A DNA stretch of 64,000 nt, taken from positions 85,766,627 to 85,830,626 of the forward strand of contig JBANSL010000004.1 in the NCBI GenBank assembly GCA_037127255.1. The letters run 5' to 3'. The notes below the pieces were generated by a model. It was not told the origin of the DNA. It did not search any database and was given only the letters and a program-made list of their open reading frames with translations. Source of the stretch: Persicaria tinctoria. Lineage: Eukaryota > Streptophyta > Magnoliopsida > Caryophyllales > Polygonaceae. Made by a program: the position numbers and the translations under genes. This document shows positions 39,601-51,100 of this stretch, piece by piece. Position 1 is the stretch's first letter; each line of letters begins with the position of its first letter.

Positions 39601-41460
39601 GAGATATGCAAGACTTCGGAAAAAATACATCTCTCTCTATGCTTCACTGCTGAAAGCTGATCCAAGCCGTGCAGTGGTGGATGACAACAAAGAAATCGAG
39701 GAACTAGATCGTGAGATTGACATTGAGCTTGTTGTCCAATGGAGGTGTTTTTTCTATTCTTGTGTTGCAGATCTTATTTATTTACTTATTTATTTATTTT
39801 AATTGGAACTTGCATAGCACTTTCTTCTCATGAACTCAAGGGGTTTAAATCATTCTACAGATGATAACTATTTTCTAATTCCGATTTACTCTTCGGTATC
39901 ACGATTGAAGACATAACCAGTAGTTGCTTGCTGCTTGTTCAGGATTGACAATAAGTACTAACAGCACAGTTTTTGCAGTGAGTTTTGGATCTGGATCCAA
40001 GATGTCCATCGAGACTATATGATTAACATCGAAACTGCCTGAATCATAGACAGTCCTCCATCAAAACTAGAGAAAAGCAGTTGGTTAGGAATTATGGTGT
40101 CAGCTTGGTTGCTTTGTCCAAATAGATTAAGAAAGTGAAATATTGAGGCTTACACTAAGAACAGCAACTGCACACAATAAATGGATGTTGTCGTGATCGA
40201 TATGGAACCAGTCTAACGTTGGTGGTGGATGCTTGTTTTGAATCATCATTTCTTTCGAGTATCAATTATGTTATGGTTTCATGCAGGATGGTGGCTCACA
40301 AGTTTGTGGAGCGGTCATTGGAATTAGACTCGAGGAAGCAGCGACCAAAGAAGTCATGGTGGTCATTGGGATGGTGAGTTAGTTAATGACGTTTCCTATA
40401 TGAATGGGCTACATTATGTAGTTATTCTAACACATTTTTCCTTCAGGAGCGGTCAGTCATCTAAGGATGATGTTGAGGCATTGGATTTTAGCCAAGCAGA
40501 TTGGGATCAGTTGAATAAAATAATAGGGTACAAGGAAGGTGAGGAAGAGCAGTTATTTGAGTCCAAAAAGGATGTTGTGCATACTTGTTTTGACATCTAC
40601 ATGAGACATAATGCTTCCAAGCTAATGGATGGCAAAAAATGTCTTGCTGAGCTCTCCTGTAAGGGTCTCACTTGCTCTATGAGGCTGTATCCAGAGGCAA
40701 AGGTTTTTGACTTAAAACTAGGTTCTTACTATTTGTCATCACCAAACGGGCTTCTGGCTGTGGTATGTGGGCTCTGCTGCTCTCCTTTTCTCTTGTATAT
40801 GCTCTGCATTCTGTAACACTGAATTGAATTTCTTTTGCCACTTCTAGAGTGCAACTGCGGATGATTCTCTTGTTGGGACATTCTGGTATAAGCCGTTTGA
40901 CATGGAGGTGGACTGGAGTATGGTTGCCAAAGCCTCTCCATGTTACATGACAGTGAGATTGTTGTTTATGTTCTTCATTAAGTTGCCTGTCTATGCTATG
41001 CTAATTGGGATATCCATTGATGGTGTGGGTAAATTTTTGTTTCCAGTACCTAAAAGACTCTATCGATCAGATCATGAAGTTCTTTGACAACAATGCTGTT
41101 GTCAGTCAAACAATAGCTCTGGAGACTGCAGCTGCTGTGCAGGTATCTCTTTTATATACTAGATAAAAGAAAACGACTCTTAGCCTGTTAGTCCTTTTGT
41201 AACGTGAAATGTTTCTCTGGATGGTGGTATTCAAACAAAAATTAACACCTGTAGTTCATTTTATGCACCTTTATTTCCTTTTTCTGTCACATTATTTATT
41301 TAGTGACAATTTTCTCAAGCTGTTAAAAGTTGTTGAATGTGCTGCTGTGGCTGCAATATATTCACGATAAACTAATTGTCTGTATATTCAAGATGACCAT
41401 TGATGGAGTCAAGCGAACTGCTCAGGAGCAAGTGAATAGGGCATTGAAGGATCAAACAAG
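30679..41460 (+). CDS. VPS13M1: VPS13-like lipid-transfer protein, N-terminal part (15 exons, 632 codons)
   Basis: VPS13 proteins form a rod with a hydrophobic groove that carries lipids between membranes at contact sites. Exons: 30679-30775, 31541-31644, 31844-31978, 32057-32107, 32780-32874, 32950-33067, 34191-34292, 34369-34560, 34634-34794, 39574-39744, 40287-40373, 40447-40762, 40848-40952, 41047-41142, 41393-41460. All junctions are GT..AG and in phase. The start MLEDQVAYLLQKYLG is the canonical chorein_N opening. KVPWSRLGQDPV, NTIIGNLKLSISNIHIRYED and ASPCYMTYLKDSID are typical of plant VPS13M1 (At4g17140, from memory). A Copia element sits in the intron 34795-39573. After ALKDQTR the expected next exons (FLLDLDIAAPKI in relatives) are missing. 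Splicing to the next recognisable exon at 42109 shifts frame and meets TAG at 42182-42184. Confidence 0.85.
33340..33685 (+). mobile_element. SINE-like element in a VPS13 intron (copy 1)
   Basis: Shares several hundred bases, with gaps, with 48112-48420: both carry ggatatgaccatgga, then gtcttgtgct, then tcttggaaacaccctct. Both end in a cagaccct...actggg motif like the 3' end of Au/TS-type plant SINEs, here followed by ttgttg. No clear target-site duplication. Confidence 0.55.
35008..35260 (-). repeat. 3' LTR of the 35-39 kb Copia element
   Basis: 253 bp, ends TG/CA on the minus strand, identical by eye to 39110-39362. Confidence 0.95.
35268..38840 (-). CDS. Copia pol polyprotein without gag (protease, integrase, RT, RNase H)
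   Basis: One uninterrupted minus-strand frame; the first ATG is at 38840 (MTITVSET), with the frame open a little further upstream. Domains in order: aspartic protease DSGATEHM; integrase zinc-binding/GAG-pre region (HYQLGHPSF); integrase core with D in IHSDIWGPSS and E in NGIAERKN; reverse transcriptase with YVDDIIITGD; RNase H with DADYAGS and RSSAEAEFRA. The capsid domain (UBN2 type) and CCHC zinc knuckle normally upstream of the protease are absent; only a short linker remains. It could move only with Gag supplied by a relative. Identical LTRs and an intact frame imply recent insertion. Confidence 0.9.
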   Translation of the reverse strand: MTITVSETSSVAADLEKFKDLWSSCGGQSAGISVAELEKFRALFNSLEKPSGDASSSSCTLSLSGNSSPSLCLRASECSQPTQWILDSGATEHMTNCSQNFHIFEPSSNPKQVLTANNSAAQVKGQGTINLPGNRSLKNVLLVPSLSANLISIKKLCKDLHCSVLFTEFECAVQDRYSGKKIVNAKERNGLYYLDFPKESTNHLLCHALNTTNTQDSIWLMHYQLGHPSFYLLKHLYPEKFQGIDVSSFQCDVCEKAKHTRVSFPISNARSSFPFELIHSDIWGPSSVLNISGARWFVTFIDDCTRVTWVFLLKQKSEVSTIVSIFLSMIHTQFGKQIKRFRTDNAKDYFNQSISSLFQTQGIIHESSCVYSPQQNGIAERKNRHLLEVTRALLFQHNVPKQFWGEAILTAAFLINRLPSKVLNLQSPLDCLRKTYPDYRNSNLSLRAFGCSVFVHVHGPQRGKLDPRAIKCIFIGYSSTQKGYKCYHPTSKKTYVSIDVSFDETKSFYPSNDASSQPYNPESQTIGTPTPNTLPPFESYIFAPFQQQQAEPSEPQSHHGDGQQPPPYSTPSFPSSQPCFPRVYSRKERSIPIQEQEQPSSPAAGTGNMTEEGTLVSPHSISHLNSPEQTDLELPIALRKATRSCTKTPLYPLANHVSLHRFSPSHKKFVQDLNCILIPKNVSEALKKKEWREAMREEMCALEKNHTWDIVNKPWGKNVVDCRWIFSVKYNADGSLERYKARLVAKGFTQTYGIDYQDTFAPVAKMNTVRVLLSLAAHFTWPLWQFDVKNAFLHGNLEEEIYMQIPPGFSSSSSSHQVCKLRKALYGLKQSPRAWFGRFTSVMRAAGYRQSQGDHTLFIKHSASRGVTILLVYVDDIIITGDDKIEQEKLKQRLEAEFEVKSLGRLKYFLGIEVAHSREGIFISQQKYITDLLEETGKSGCKPASTPIDPNHKLGDSKDDPTVDKAMYQRLCGRLIYLSHTRPDIAYPVSIISQFMHDPRQPHLNALYRILHYLKGCPGKGILFKRGNKLSVEAFTDADYAGSVVDRRSTSGYCMFLGGNLVTWRSKKQNVVARSSAEAEFRALAQGLCEMLWLKIVLTDLRIKWDEPMVLYCDNKSAISIAHNPVQHDRTKHVEIDRHFIKEKLEEGVVRISFVKSEDQLADLLTKGFHCSRFNHLTSKLGLIDLYHPA
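38921..39036 (-). repeat. Four short direct repeats in the Copia leader
   Basis: The 13-mer cagcaatgaaggc recurs at 38921, 38956, 38991 and 39024, spaced 35, 35 and 33 bases. The first two full units (cagcaatgaaggccgaagaa...) are nearly identical. The repeats lie between the primer-binding site and the pol start. Confidence 0.9.
39110..39362 (-). repeat. 5' LTR of the 35-39 kb Copia element
   Basis: 253 bp; contains the element's promoter by analogy with other LTRs. The tRNA primer-binding site starts immediately downstream on the minus strand (39109 down). Confidence 0.95.
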
Positions 41461-42108
41461 GTATTTTGTCTTTTTATGAGTATTAAGCATTGGAAAGCAG
41501 TCATTTGTACTGATTGGCTTGTTTTCTTACCTTGATGAAGAAGGTTACATTTCATCAGTTTTATTGCTCATCATGTACTCTTTGCATGCACACTTCATTA
41601 AACGGTGAATCATATTTGGAAACAACTGGACAAGTGATGTTTCATGAAACATAGTGATTTTGGACGGAGCTTGAACACCCATCCATTTGGTGTAATCTTT
41701 GAATGGAATAACCATGACCTAAGGGGATGTTTTCTGTCACATCTCCATCACATCCTGCTTTCTCTAATGCTGTTCACCCTTGACAGTTGCTATCTTCTTG
41801 AGTTTCATTATCAGTCTATCTAGAACCCGTTACAAACTATTTTATATTCTTCGTCTTTCCTGCACAGGTCCTTCTCAAGTGTGAACCAAGATATTCTTTC
41901 AAACTTGCTTACTTAATCTTCAGTGGAACTGTTTTTTGTTTTGGTGTATGCATTCATTGTTTGTAAAAAGCATAGGCTAGAGAAGTCGTGAATCAATTTT
42001 CATTGCTGCTTTGGAGATGCTGCAACTTTGCTTGTTCTGATATGAAAACATTTGAATATCTTGATTTATACTCATTTGTTGATCCTTTCCCAACATACAA
42101 ATTTTTAG
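41461..42108 (+). other. Deletion junction: intron standing where the central VPS13 exons should be
   Basis: A 648-bp segment with a donor at 41461 and an acceptor at 42107-42108 replaces what in full-length relatives is most of the protein's middle, including the PH domain and the first half of a C2-like domain. I read all frames and found no recognisable VPS13 exon. One acceptor-like site (ending 41867) leads into a frame that stops 49 bases later. There are no Ns or obvious transposon ends. Confidence 0.7.
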
Positions 42109-45100
42109 TTCCAAAGATTGGAGGGTTTGTCTTCCCGTCAGTATGCAGTGGCAGTCCGTCTTAGCCCAGAACCGAGCCTGTTAGATGAGACAAGGTTGAG
42201 TCAGCAAAGTGCACGCACATGTGGGAGCAGTTCAGTAATTTCTTCTGCATCTGGGCTCGAGTCTGTGAAATGGAGTGAAGCTTTTTTCTTCAAAGTAGAT
42301 TCTGCGGTATGTAAAAGTGGAATTATAAGATGCCTTGTTACCCTTCTGCTGTATTACACCAGTTTAGTTATTTATCTTCCAATTTGTTTTTTTTAAAAAA
42401 AAAAATTCCATAGCAATATGTTAGTGGTCTGTTACAATAGTTAACTAAGTATATACATTAGGAAAATAAAGCAAAAGCAAATATTATTACATGTTACAAG
42501 TCATAATGCATTATCTGAAGGAGTTCCCTTGCTGATTTGAGCATAATATAATGAAAAATGGATGGAATTGACTCTTGTCTGGAGGCATACAAGTATTAGT
42601 GGGTATGATTGAATTGACCTGAATCCTGAAGATCCTTAGGGTGCAATAATCCTATTTAACCTGTTTTACTGGGTTGCTATTTTTGAATTTATAGGAATGG
42701 AATCGTAAAGGTGAATAATCGTTTTGCGCTGGGTTGCTACAGTAGCAGTATTATCAGTGTTATTTTAGAATCTTTAGCGATGGAATGCATTTAACTTTTC
42801 ATTGTGAAACCTGTTGAACTTGATCTTAATGTCTCATATTAAGTCAATGCCAAGTCAGTGCCTTTAACATGATAGTTCACTGATGGAACTATTATCCTTG
42901 ATAGTACGTTATCAATCCTTGATTTTGATTATTTTTGCTTCGGTCATATCCATATTGTTTGTATGATTTCTTGATCCCCACCCACCCTCTCCCCATTTGA
43001 TTTGCAGTATATGGTGCTATAATATATCTGCACTCATCACCATATGGCAAACCTCTGATCTTTCTTTTGTCGCATATAGCTGTGACAAATACTGTTATTT
43101 GCATTCCATATCCTTGAAAATAACTCTACATCCCTCTTTAATATTTTGGAAAGATAAAACCTTTTTTTTTTTAACAATGAGCAGGAGTCTTACATGGTGG
43201 AGCTGATTCTTACTGATATGGGAAAAGGTAAATCCTCTTTCATGTGTTTTCAGTTTTAGCAGTCTATATGAGTACTTGATGGCTTGGATAATCTGGTTTG
43301 GTCTGAAATGTTCAGATAAGTTTCTCCCGTGCACAAAAACCGACACTTGTACTCTTTGATAGCAACCTCTAAAACTCATAATTTTGGACCTCAGTCACTG
43401 AAAAATAGTTCTGTGCAGAATTCTCTTACTGCTACAGAGATAATTTATTAGCTCCTACTTAATAAATTAGAAAATGCAATCATTCACCAAGTTGAGTTGG
43501 CCAATTGAAGTTGGTTTATTGGCATGTTATTCCCCAAACCTTTGGCTGGTTATCAAGAGAAATGGAAATTTCTGTCATTTTTTTCACCATATTTATTAAT
43601 ACAAGTTAGTACTCACTGAACTCTTCTATGTCATGTTTTTTTTTTTATTTTTTTTATTTTAATGTCAGTGCTTTCACTCAGCTCATGCACTGTGGTATTC
43701 TTATTGTATATTTTGATGACTTTTTGCTTGACCGAGTTCTTAGGTCACTGAGGGTACAGGATGAGAATTTTGGTAACTTATAAACCAAGGTTAGAAGGGC
43801 GAAATCGGGTTATACCCATGGAAATTTGATTAATTGGGTATTTACCTATCAAAACTTTAATGTTGTTTTCCTATAGCATCATATTAAAAACTTACTTGAT
43901 TTGAGAGAAGTTGAAATGACTCATTTTTATAAGCTAACTAAGTTTGATATTTAAAGTTCAATAATTTTTATATACAATAGTATAAATTAAATATTTTATG
44001 AACAATTAAACAAAATATAAATGATTTGATGGGTATATAACCAATTTTGAGGTTTTAGTGGGTATATATACCCAAATAATCAAGTTTTCATGACTATATA
44101 CCCAATTTTGCCAACAATGAATTATTGATTTTATATTCAAGCATTGGGTGAGTTTCTTGTCCAGCATTGATCGTAGATCTGTGGCTTTAACTAATTGAAT
44201 TTTATATTCAAGCACTGAGGGAGTTTCTTGTGTAGCATTGGTCGGTGATCTGTGGCTTTAGCTGAAGTTATGAAATTCCTGTGTATGAAATGTAAATTGT
44301 TTTATTGAAATGTTTATTTCTGGAATTGGTATCCATCAATTTGGAAAACTTTGCAGTGCTTTTTTTTCAGTACACTGCTTCTAGATCACTAAAACTTTAG
44401 AATAAAGTGTCAGGAAATCCAAACAACATATTGTTTTGTTTTACAGGTGATCCAGTTGGATTCTTTTCTGCACCTCTAAGTCGTGTAGCAGTCCAGGAAG
44501 GCTCTTCTTCCCATGGTATAGTGAAACAATTTAACTGGATAGAGTTGTCTGCTCCAGCAACTATGGTAAGTATCAGCCCTACGATAGCATTTGGATCTCT
44601 AGCATATTATTGCTTAATTTGTTGCTGAATGCCATAGAGTTTTATCTATAATTATGCAGAGTGTAGCTGGAGATGCCATCGGTAAATATATTGGGAGATT
44701 AAGGTGTGCTATTCTCTTGTCAACAAGATGTGAAGTTGAAGACAATAAACAGTCCCATAGTGTTGCTAGAAAATCTGGATTTATTCAGATCAGTCCCACA
44801 AGTGAAGGTCCTTGGACTACTGTAAGGCTAAACTATGCTGCACCTGCTGCTTGCTGGAGGTTAGGAAACAATGTTGTTGCAAGTGAAGTAAATATCAAGG
44901 ACGGAAACAGATACGTGAATATCAGATCTCTGGTTTCTGTGCATAACATTACCGAGTTTAGCCTTGATTTGTGCTTAAAGCTGAGGAATGTTTCTAAATA
45001 TAGAAGGCCATCAGGTGATAATTGTACATCTGAGAAATCGCTAGTGAATGATGGAAACGTTGAAACAGATGAGTATTTTGAAGTGGAAAAGTACAATGCT

Positions 45101-48100
45101 GAATCTGGTTGGATTCGTTGGGACAATTCTAGCTCGAGTGATTCATTAGGTGGACTATCTAAGCAGGTGACCTACATTTTTTTCTAGCCAGAGTCCTGAT
45201 TTTTTTTTAACTATTCTTGCACATTCAGTACGCAAACTTACTTCTCAAAAAGGAATTGATTAACGAGTCTACATTTTGTGTTTTATCTTTCCTCCTGTGA
45301 CCTCAATGGGTCCAAGGACAGAGAGCTATTTGATACATCTCAATTGCCTACATATCTGTTTGCTGAGTGGTTATAATTGATGGGAACGAAAATTTTCCCT
45401 TGAGAAGGAAACCCAAGGAAGTAGCTGATCATCTTAATAGTTTATTCCTTGTCACATTTCACTCATTGTCGTTCAGATGATGTTCGTCTTCATTCCTCTC
45501 AAGTGTAATATCATTTCCACAAATAAATATTATAAAGTTGATTATATAGTTATTTGACTGCCTTTTACCTCCTAGTGTACAGCAAAATAATATCGTACTC
45601 CCTCCGTTAATTAAAACATGTCGTTTTAGAAAGTAAATCTTGTTAAAAAAAACATGTTATTTTAGGTATTTTGCCATCCACTTTATGAAATTGCCCTTGT
45701 AATGATTAGATAGATGTTAGTTGTAGTTTTCGAGAAAGTAAAAAAGTAGAGTAATGATCAGGGATATAAGTGTATTTTTGTTTGTTTTCTTAAAAAATGT
45801 GTAAATCTCTAAATGACATAATTAACGGAGGGAGTATAATCTTGTTTTTGTTGAAAACAATATGATCTTTTTTGTCAGAGAAAGGGACACACATAGAGAG
45901 AGAGATAGAAGTTGATTATATAGTTATATAACCTATGTCTACTTCTTCCTTTTACCTCCATAGTGTACAGCAAAATAACATCGCATAATCCTGTTTTTGT
46001 AGAGAACAGAATGATCTTTTTTTGTCGTGTTTTTCATGTTTCCTTAATATGCTGTTATGAACTGACATTTGCTCAATTGTTTCATGAAATTGTCAGCCCA
46101 TAGAGGAAATGTCTGGAGTGCAGCCGCCTCCAGGTTGGGAGTGGGTGGATGACTGGCGTGTAGATAATGTTTCTGTCAATACTACACATGGATGGGTTTA
46201 TGCACCAGGCTCTGAATTGACAAAGTGGTCAGAATCTTATGATCCAGAAAATAGTGAAAATTATATGAGGAAAAGGAAATGGATCAGGAAGAGAAGGCAG
46301 GTATTAGATGAATTACAGGATATTTCCATTGGGATACTGAAGCCTGGGGACACTATTCCACTCCCCCTTTCTGGTTTGACAGTAAATGGAGTATATATTT
46401 TGCATTTAAGACCAATAAATGTCAGTATCCCAGATGAGTATTCTTGGAGTTCAATGATGGGAAAACCTTCTAGACCAGAGGATTCTGGTCAATCTGAAAA
46501 TGGTGGTATTTGTGTATCCGCTCTAGAGGAGTCCGATAACTTGCTATATTGTTCCCAGACCAGTGGTTCGTCCTCAAGTAGTTTCCGTGGAGTGTGGTTT
46601 TGTGTGCAGATACAAGCTACAGAGATTGCAAAAGATATCCATGGAGATCCTATACAGGACTGGAGTCTCGTGGTTAAGTCACCCTTATCTATTTCAAACT
46701 ATCTTCCACTGAATTCTGAATATTCCATTCTCGAGATGCAAGAAAATGGGCATGTTACTGCCAGGTCTCGGGGAGTCTTCTCTACTGGAAAAACTGTGAA
46801 TGTATATTCAGCTGACATAACAAAATCTCTGCTGTTGTCATTGTTCCCACAGAAAGGATGGTCTCCATCACATGTAAGATGTGGCTGACAGGTTTACAAA
46901 TTGTAATTTGAAAGTCAATGACACTAGTACCAACTGCTGTTTATTGCATTTCTCTTGCAGGAAGCTGTTATTATATCTACTCCTCATGGAGCTCCAGTGA
47001 AGGCTCTAACTCTGAGAAGTTCTGTCTCTGAAAGGTGAGAAATACGCTTCATTCATGTGCTTCATCTATCCCTGATTTTCATTTTCTTTTCGTTTGCTAT
47101 ATATGTCACATAATCAGGGTGCTTAAAATTTTCCCTGCAGGACTGTTAAAATTATTCTTGAACAGAATCATGATAAAGAACGACCATTGATGCCCAAGGC
47201 TGTAAGGGTTTATGCTCCTTTTTGGTTCTCAATTGCTCGGTGCCCTGCACTTAAACTTAGGATTATCAGCAAGGATGGGAAAAGGCGGACCCAAAAGATA
47301 CTTCCGTATAAGTCAAGACAGAATGACGAAGAAATTCCTTACGTAATTACCGGGGAAGAATTCTATGAAGGTTATACGATTGCTTCAACACTGAATTTTA
47401 AGTCCTTAGGTCTTTCAGTTTCTATTGCTAATTCTGGAGAGGACATCTTTGCGCCTCCTGAAGATCTTTCTCCACTCGGTGACATGGTAATTTGTTATCC
47501 TCTCAGTATATCTATTTTGTTGTCATTGCTATAGTACAAACTGTTCCATGATGTGAACCGTTCATCATTCAGGATGGATCAGTGGAGCTATCAGCTTATG
47601 ATTCTGACGGTAACTGCATGCGAGTCTTTGTCTCCTCAAAGCCATGCCCTTACCAGTCAGTTCCAACAAAGGTACCTGGACTTCATTTATTATTCTATGT
47701 CATGCTGACAACATATGTGAGTAAAATTCTGTTTCTGTAGGTAATTTTTATCAGGCCATTCATGACTTTCACGAACAGAGTTGGAGAAGATCTTTTTATG
47801 AAGCTCAGTGCTGAAGATGCTCCAAAGACTTTGCATGCATCAGATTCTAGATTGGCATTGGTTTATAGTGAAACTACTGAGCCTAACAAACTCCAGGTAT
47901 TTTGACAAACTTTGGTATGATTAATAATTCATGGAATTAAACCACTTTAATGGACCCTCTTGGCTTTGTCGGAAAATGGATGCACACACCTCTGACCTCA
48001 AGACCCCACCCGGGATGTCATTGTATTGAAGAGGTTTTTAACTTTTTGCTTGGGAAAGGAAAGAAGAGTTGGATGGAAGTCATCCGTCGGGACCTCTCTC

Positions 48101-51100
48101 TGTTGGCCCTTACATAGGATATGACCATGGACTGAGATAATTGGCTTCATAGCATTCAGGCAGAGTCAGCGGACAATATTTAGTCTTTGTGCTTGCGTCT
48201 TGTGCTTTTGCATTTTTCTAGTCGTTTGCTTTCCTCTTGGTCCTTGTTTGCTTTGTTGGTTTCTTTTGACCTTTATCTTTTTGCCCATTATCTATTTGTC
48301 TTGCAATTTATGGAGCCTTGGGTCTCTTGGAAACACCCTCTCGACGAGTTCGGAGTAAGGGTGCGTACATCCTTACTCCCAGACCCTACTTCATTGCGGG
48401 ATTCACTGGGCCATTTTTGGTGTTTTGCTTTTCTTTTTTCTTTTTTTCTTGTATGTAAACTAGCTATCTTACCCTTCAATGGGTATAGGTTACGCAGGTA
48501 GTGACTGAATCTTTGTAGAAATTATGTTCAGATAACTGAACCACTAACTACCATTACGTGAGGCACATAGACTCGTCCACATTTTGAAGAAGATTAAAAT
48601 GGATAGGAATTTGTCTTAGATGCTGCCATATTTTTTTATACTATATATTCTTAATCTAGTGTTAGGCACTTAAGCCTTTTTTTGATTTTAAAGGTTAATA
48701 TATTGCATGAAAATAGAAGTATTTACATGGTGCAAAAGTGGGACTAAGTGGTGTGAAACACTCGTCCAAATCTACCAAAATCATGGAACATTTAGGATGT
48801 TCCAATCGATGGGTGTGTTGAGAGCTAGTCTCGGGGTAACCCCATGTCTCCTCAAGCCAGAGCTATCAGAAGTCGGGCCTACCCCCTAAGTTTGTGAGTG
48901 CATAAGTCCCCCTTCGGCTCGGCCATCAAGGGATTTAGACATCCACAAAGTTAGCACACCAAAACCATAAACTATACCCAAACAGGGGGTATGTTGCATA
49001 TCTAGTCATACATCCAGGCATGTAAGCCTTTGGTGATGTCGGGGCTATGGAGGGTTACATTAGCAAGACAAAAATTACATGGTAGAGCCCCCTCCTTCCT
49101 ATAAGTCATTACCCCATCAAAATAATTCAGTCGTGCCTTGCAGCTTCATTTGTGTGGATTAAACTTCCTTGCAGGCCTATGGAAGGTGAGAATTGGAGAG
49201 CAAAATCATGGTTAAGCATCTTGTACACATGCAATTAGACAAAATGGACAATCTCCTCGGCACTTTTGCTTGATTCCTCAAAGACTTTTTCGTTTCTTGT
49301 CTTCCATATGAGGTAGACAGTGGCTGCCATTGCTGCTCGTTTTGCTTTTGATATCCATCCTTTTCCTTTTGCCTCCTTTTTGAGCCACTTTAGTCCACTG
49401 CTGATGGTGTTCATTCCTCTCCATAATCCTAACCAAGCCTTCACCTGAGACCAGACATTCAAAGAGAAATTACATGCAAAAAATATGTGTTCATGGGATT
49501 CTAAGGCTTGATTGCATAGATGACAGTTTAGGTTTACTTCCCTATACTTGATCAGGTCACTTGTAGCCAGCCTTCCTTTTGCTGCCAGCCATATTATGAA
49601 AGCATGTTTGGGAGCAATTGCATTGTCCCATACCACTGTCGTCCAAGGAGGTTTAGGTGCCCTTCTTCTAAAGTGGTTGTAGGCTGCTTCAATGCTGAAC
49701 TTCCCTCCTAGGCACCAACTGTTGAGCTTTGCAGAGGCTTCTTGTGCACTTCCTGTGGATGTTAGCAAGGCATTTCTAATAGATAAAATCTTTTTGATTA
49801 GAGGAGAGTCATTTTTATCATGGACTTGCCAACTCCAAGCGTCTCCTTGCTGTAGATACTGATGGTGCACCCATCTGATCCTGAGGCTGTCCTTTTTTCT
49901 ATCAATATCCCATAACATTCTTGAAATAAAAGCAGTATTCCATGTTTTTAGATCTTTCAAACCTAATCCACCTTCATCTTTAGGTAAGCAAACATCTTTC
50001 CATTTAATTCTGTGAGATTTCCATAGAAATTTAGCACAAAGACTGTTTACCTTGTCAATAAGTGTAGAGGGAGAGGGGAGGATTGAAAACCAAAAAGCAC
50101 TAATCCCTTGAAGGACAGTCCTAATCAGTTCCACTCTTCCTGCATAAGATAAGGTTTTCGAGTTCCAATAGCTTATATTTGTTAAGATTTTATCCAGAAA
50201 GGGGGAGTATTGAGAGACTGTTAGCTTCCCTGAAGAGATTGGAATTCCTAGATATCTGAAGGGAAAGACTCCTTGGGAGAATCCTGAGTTAGCAGCAATG
50301 AAGCTTCTGTCATCAGCTTTTACTCCAGCTAGAAAGTAAGAGGACTTTGAAGGGCTGATCTCCAAACCTGAGACCTCAGAAAAATGTTTTAGAGAGTCCA
50401 ATAAAATAGCCATAGAGCTCCTATCCCCTCTAGACATTAATATTATATCATCAGCATAAGCAAGGTGGGATATTTGCAGATTTTCACACTTTGGATGAAA
50501 TTTGAAGCCTGGAAGTCTAGTCTTGCATCTGAGAATTCTAGATAAGTAATCCACAGACAAGACAAATATGAGGGGAGATATTGGATCTCCTTGTCTTAAC
50601 CCTCTTTTACCATGAAAATACTCTTGCAGGGAGCCATTAATACTAATGGAAAAAGAGGGAGAGCAAACACATTCAATAATCCAGTGTATGAAAAGAGGAG
50701 GGAAGTTAAGGTGGAAAAGCATTTGTCTGATAAACCTCCAAGATATAGTGTCACCTCCAAATTCTTTGAGGATGAACATACGCTTTTTCCATTAGTATTA
50801 ATGGCTCAAAGAATATGGTGTGGGGAAAAAAAAGGTACTCTTCATCACCAATACTCCAAAGTGCAGCTTAAGCCTTGATTGTACTTATGTTGGCTTAGTA
50901 GCTCTTTGAGGATGAAATGTAGATTATGGAGAATACCTTTTTTTTCCCCACACCAGCTCACCTCTTTGCCATTATGTGCTTTAAAGCATACAAAAGATCT
51001 TATTTCGAAGAAAAAATTACATGTGATTCTGACCTGGATACATGCATCGAACATTGCAGGTTCGTTTGGAGGAGACCAGCTGGTCATATCCCGTTGAAAT

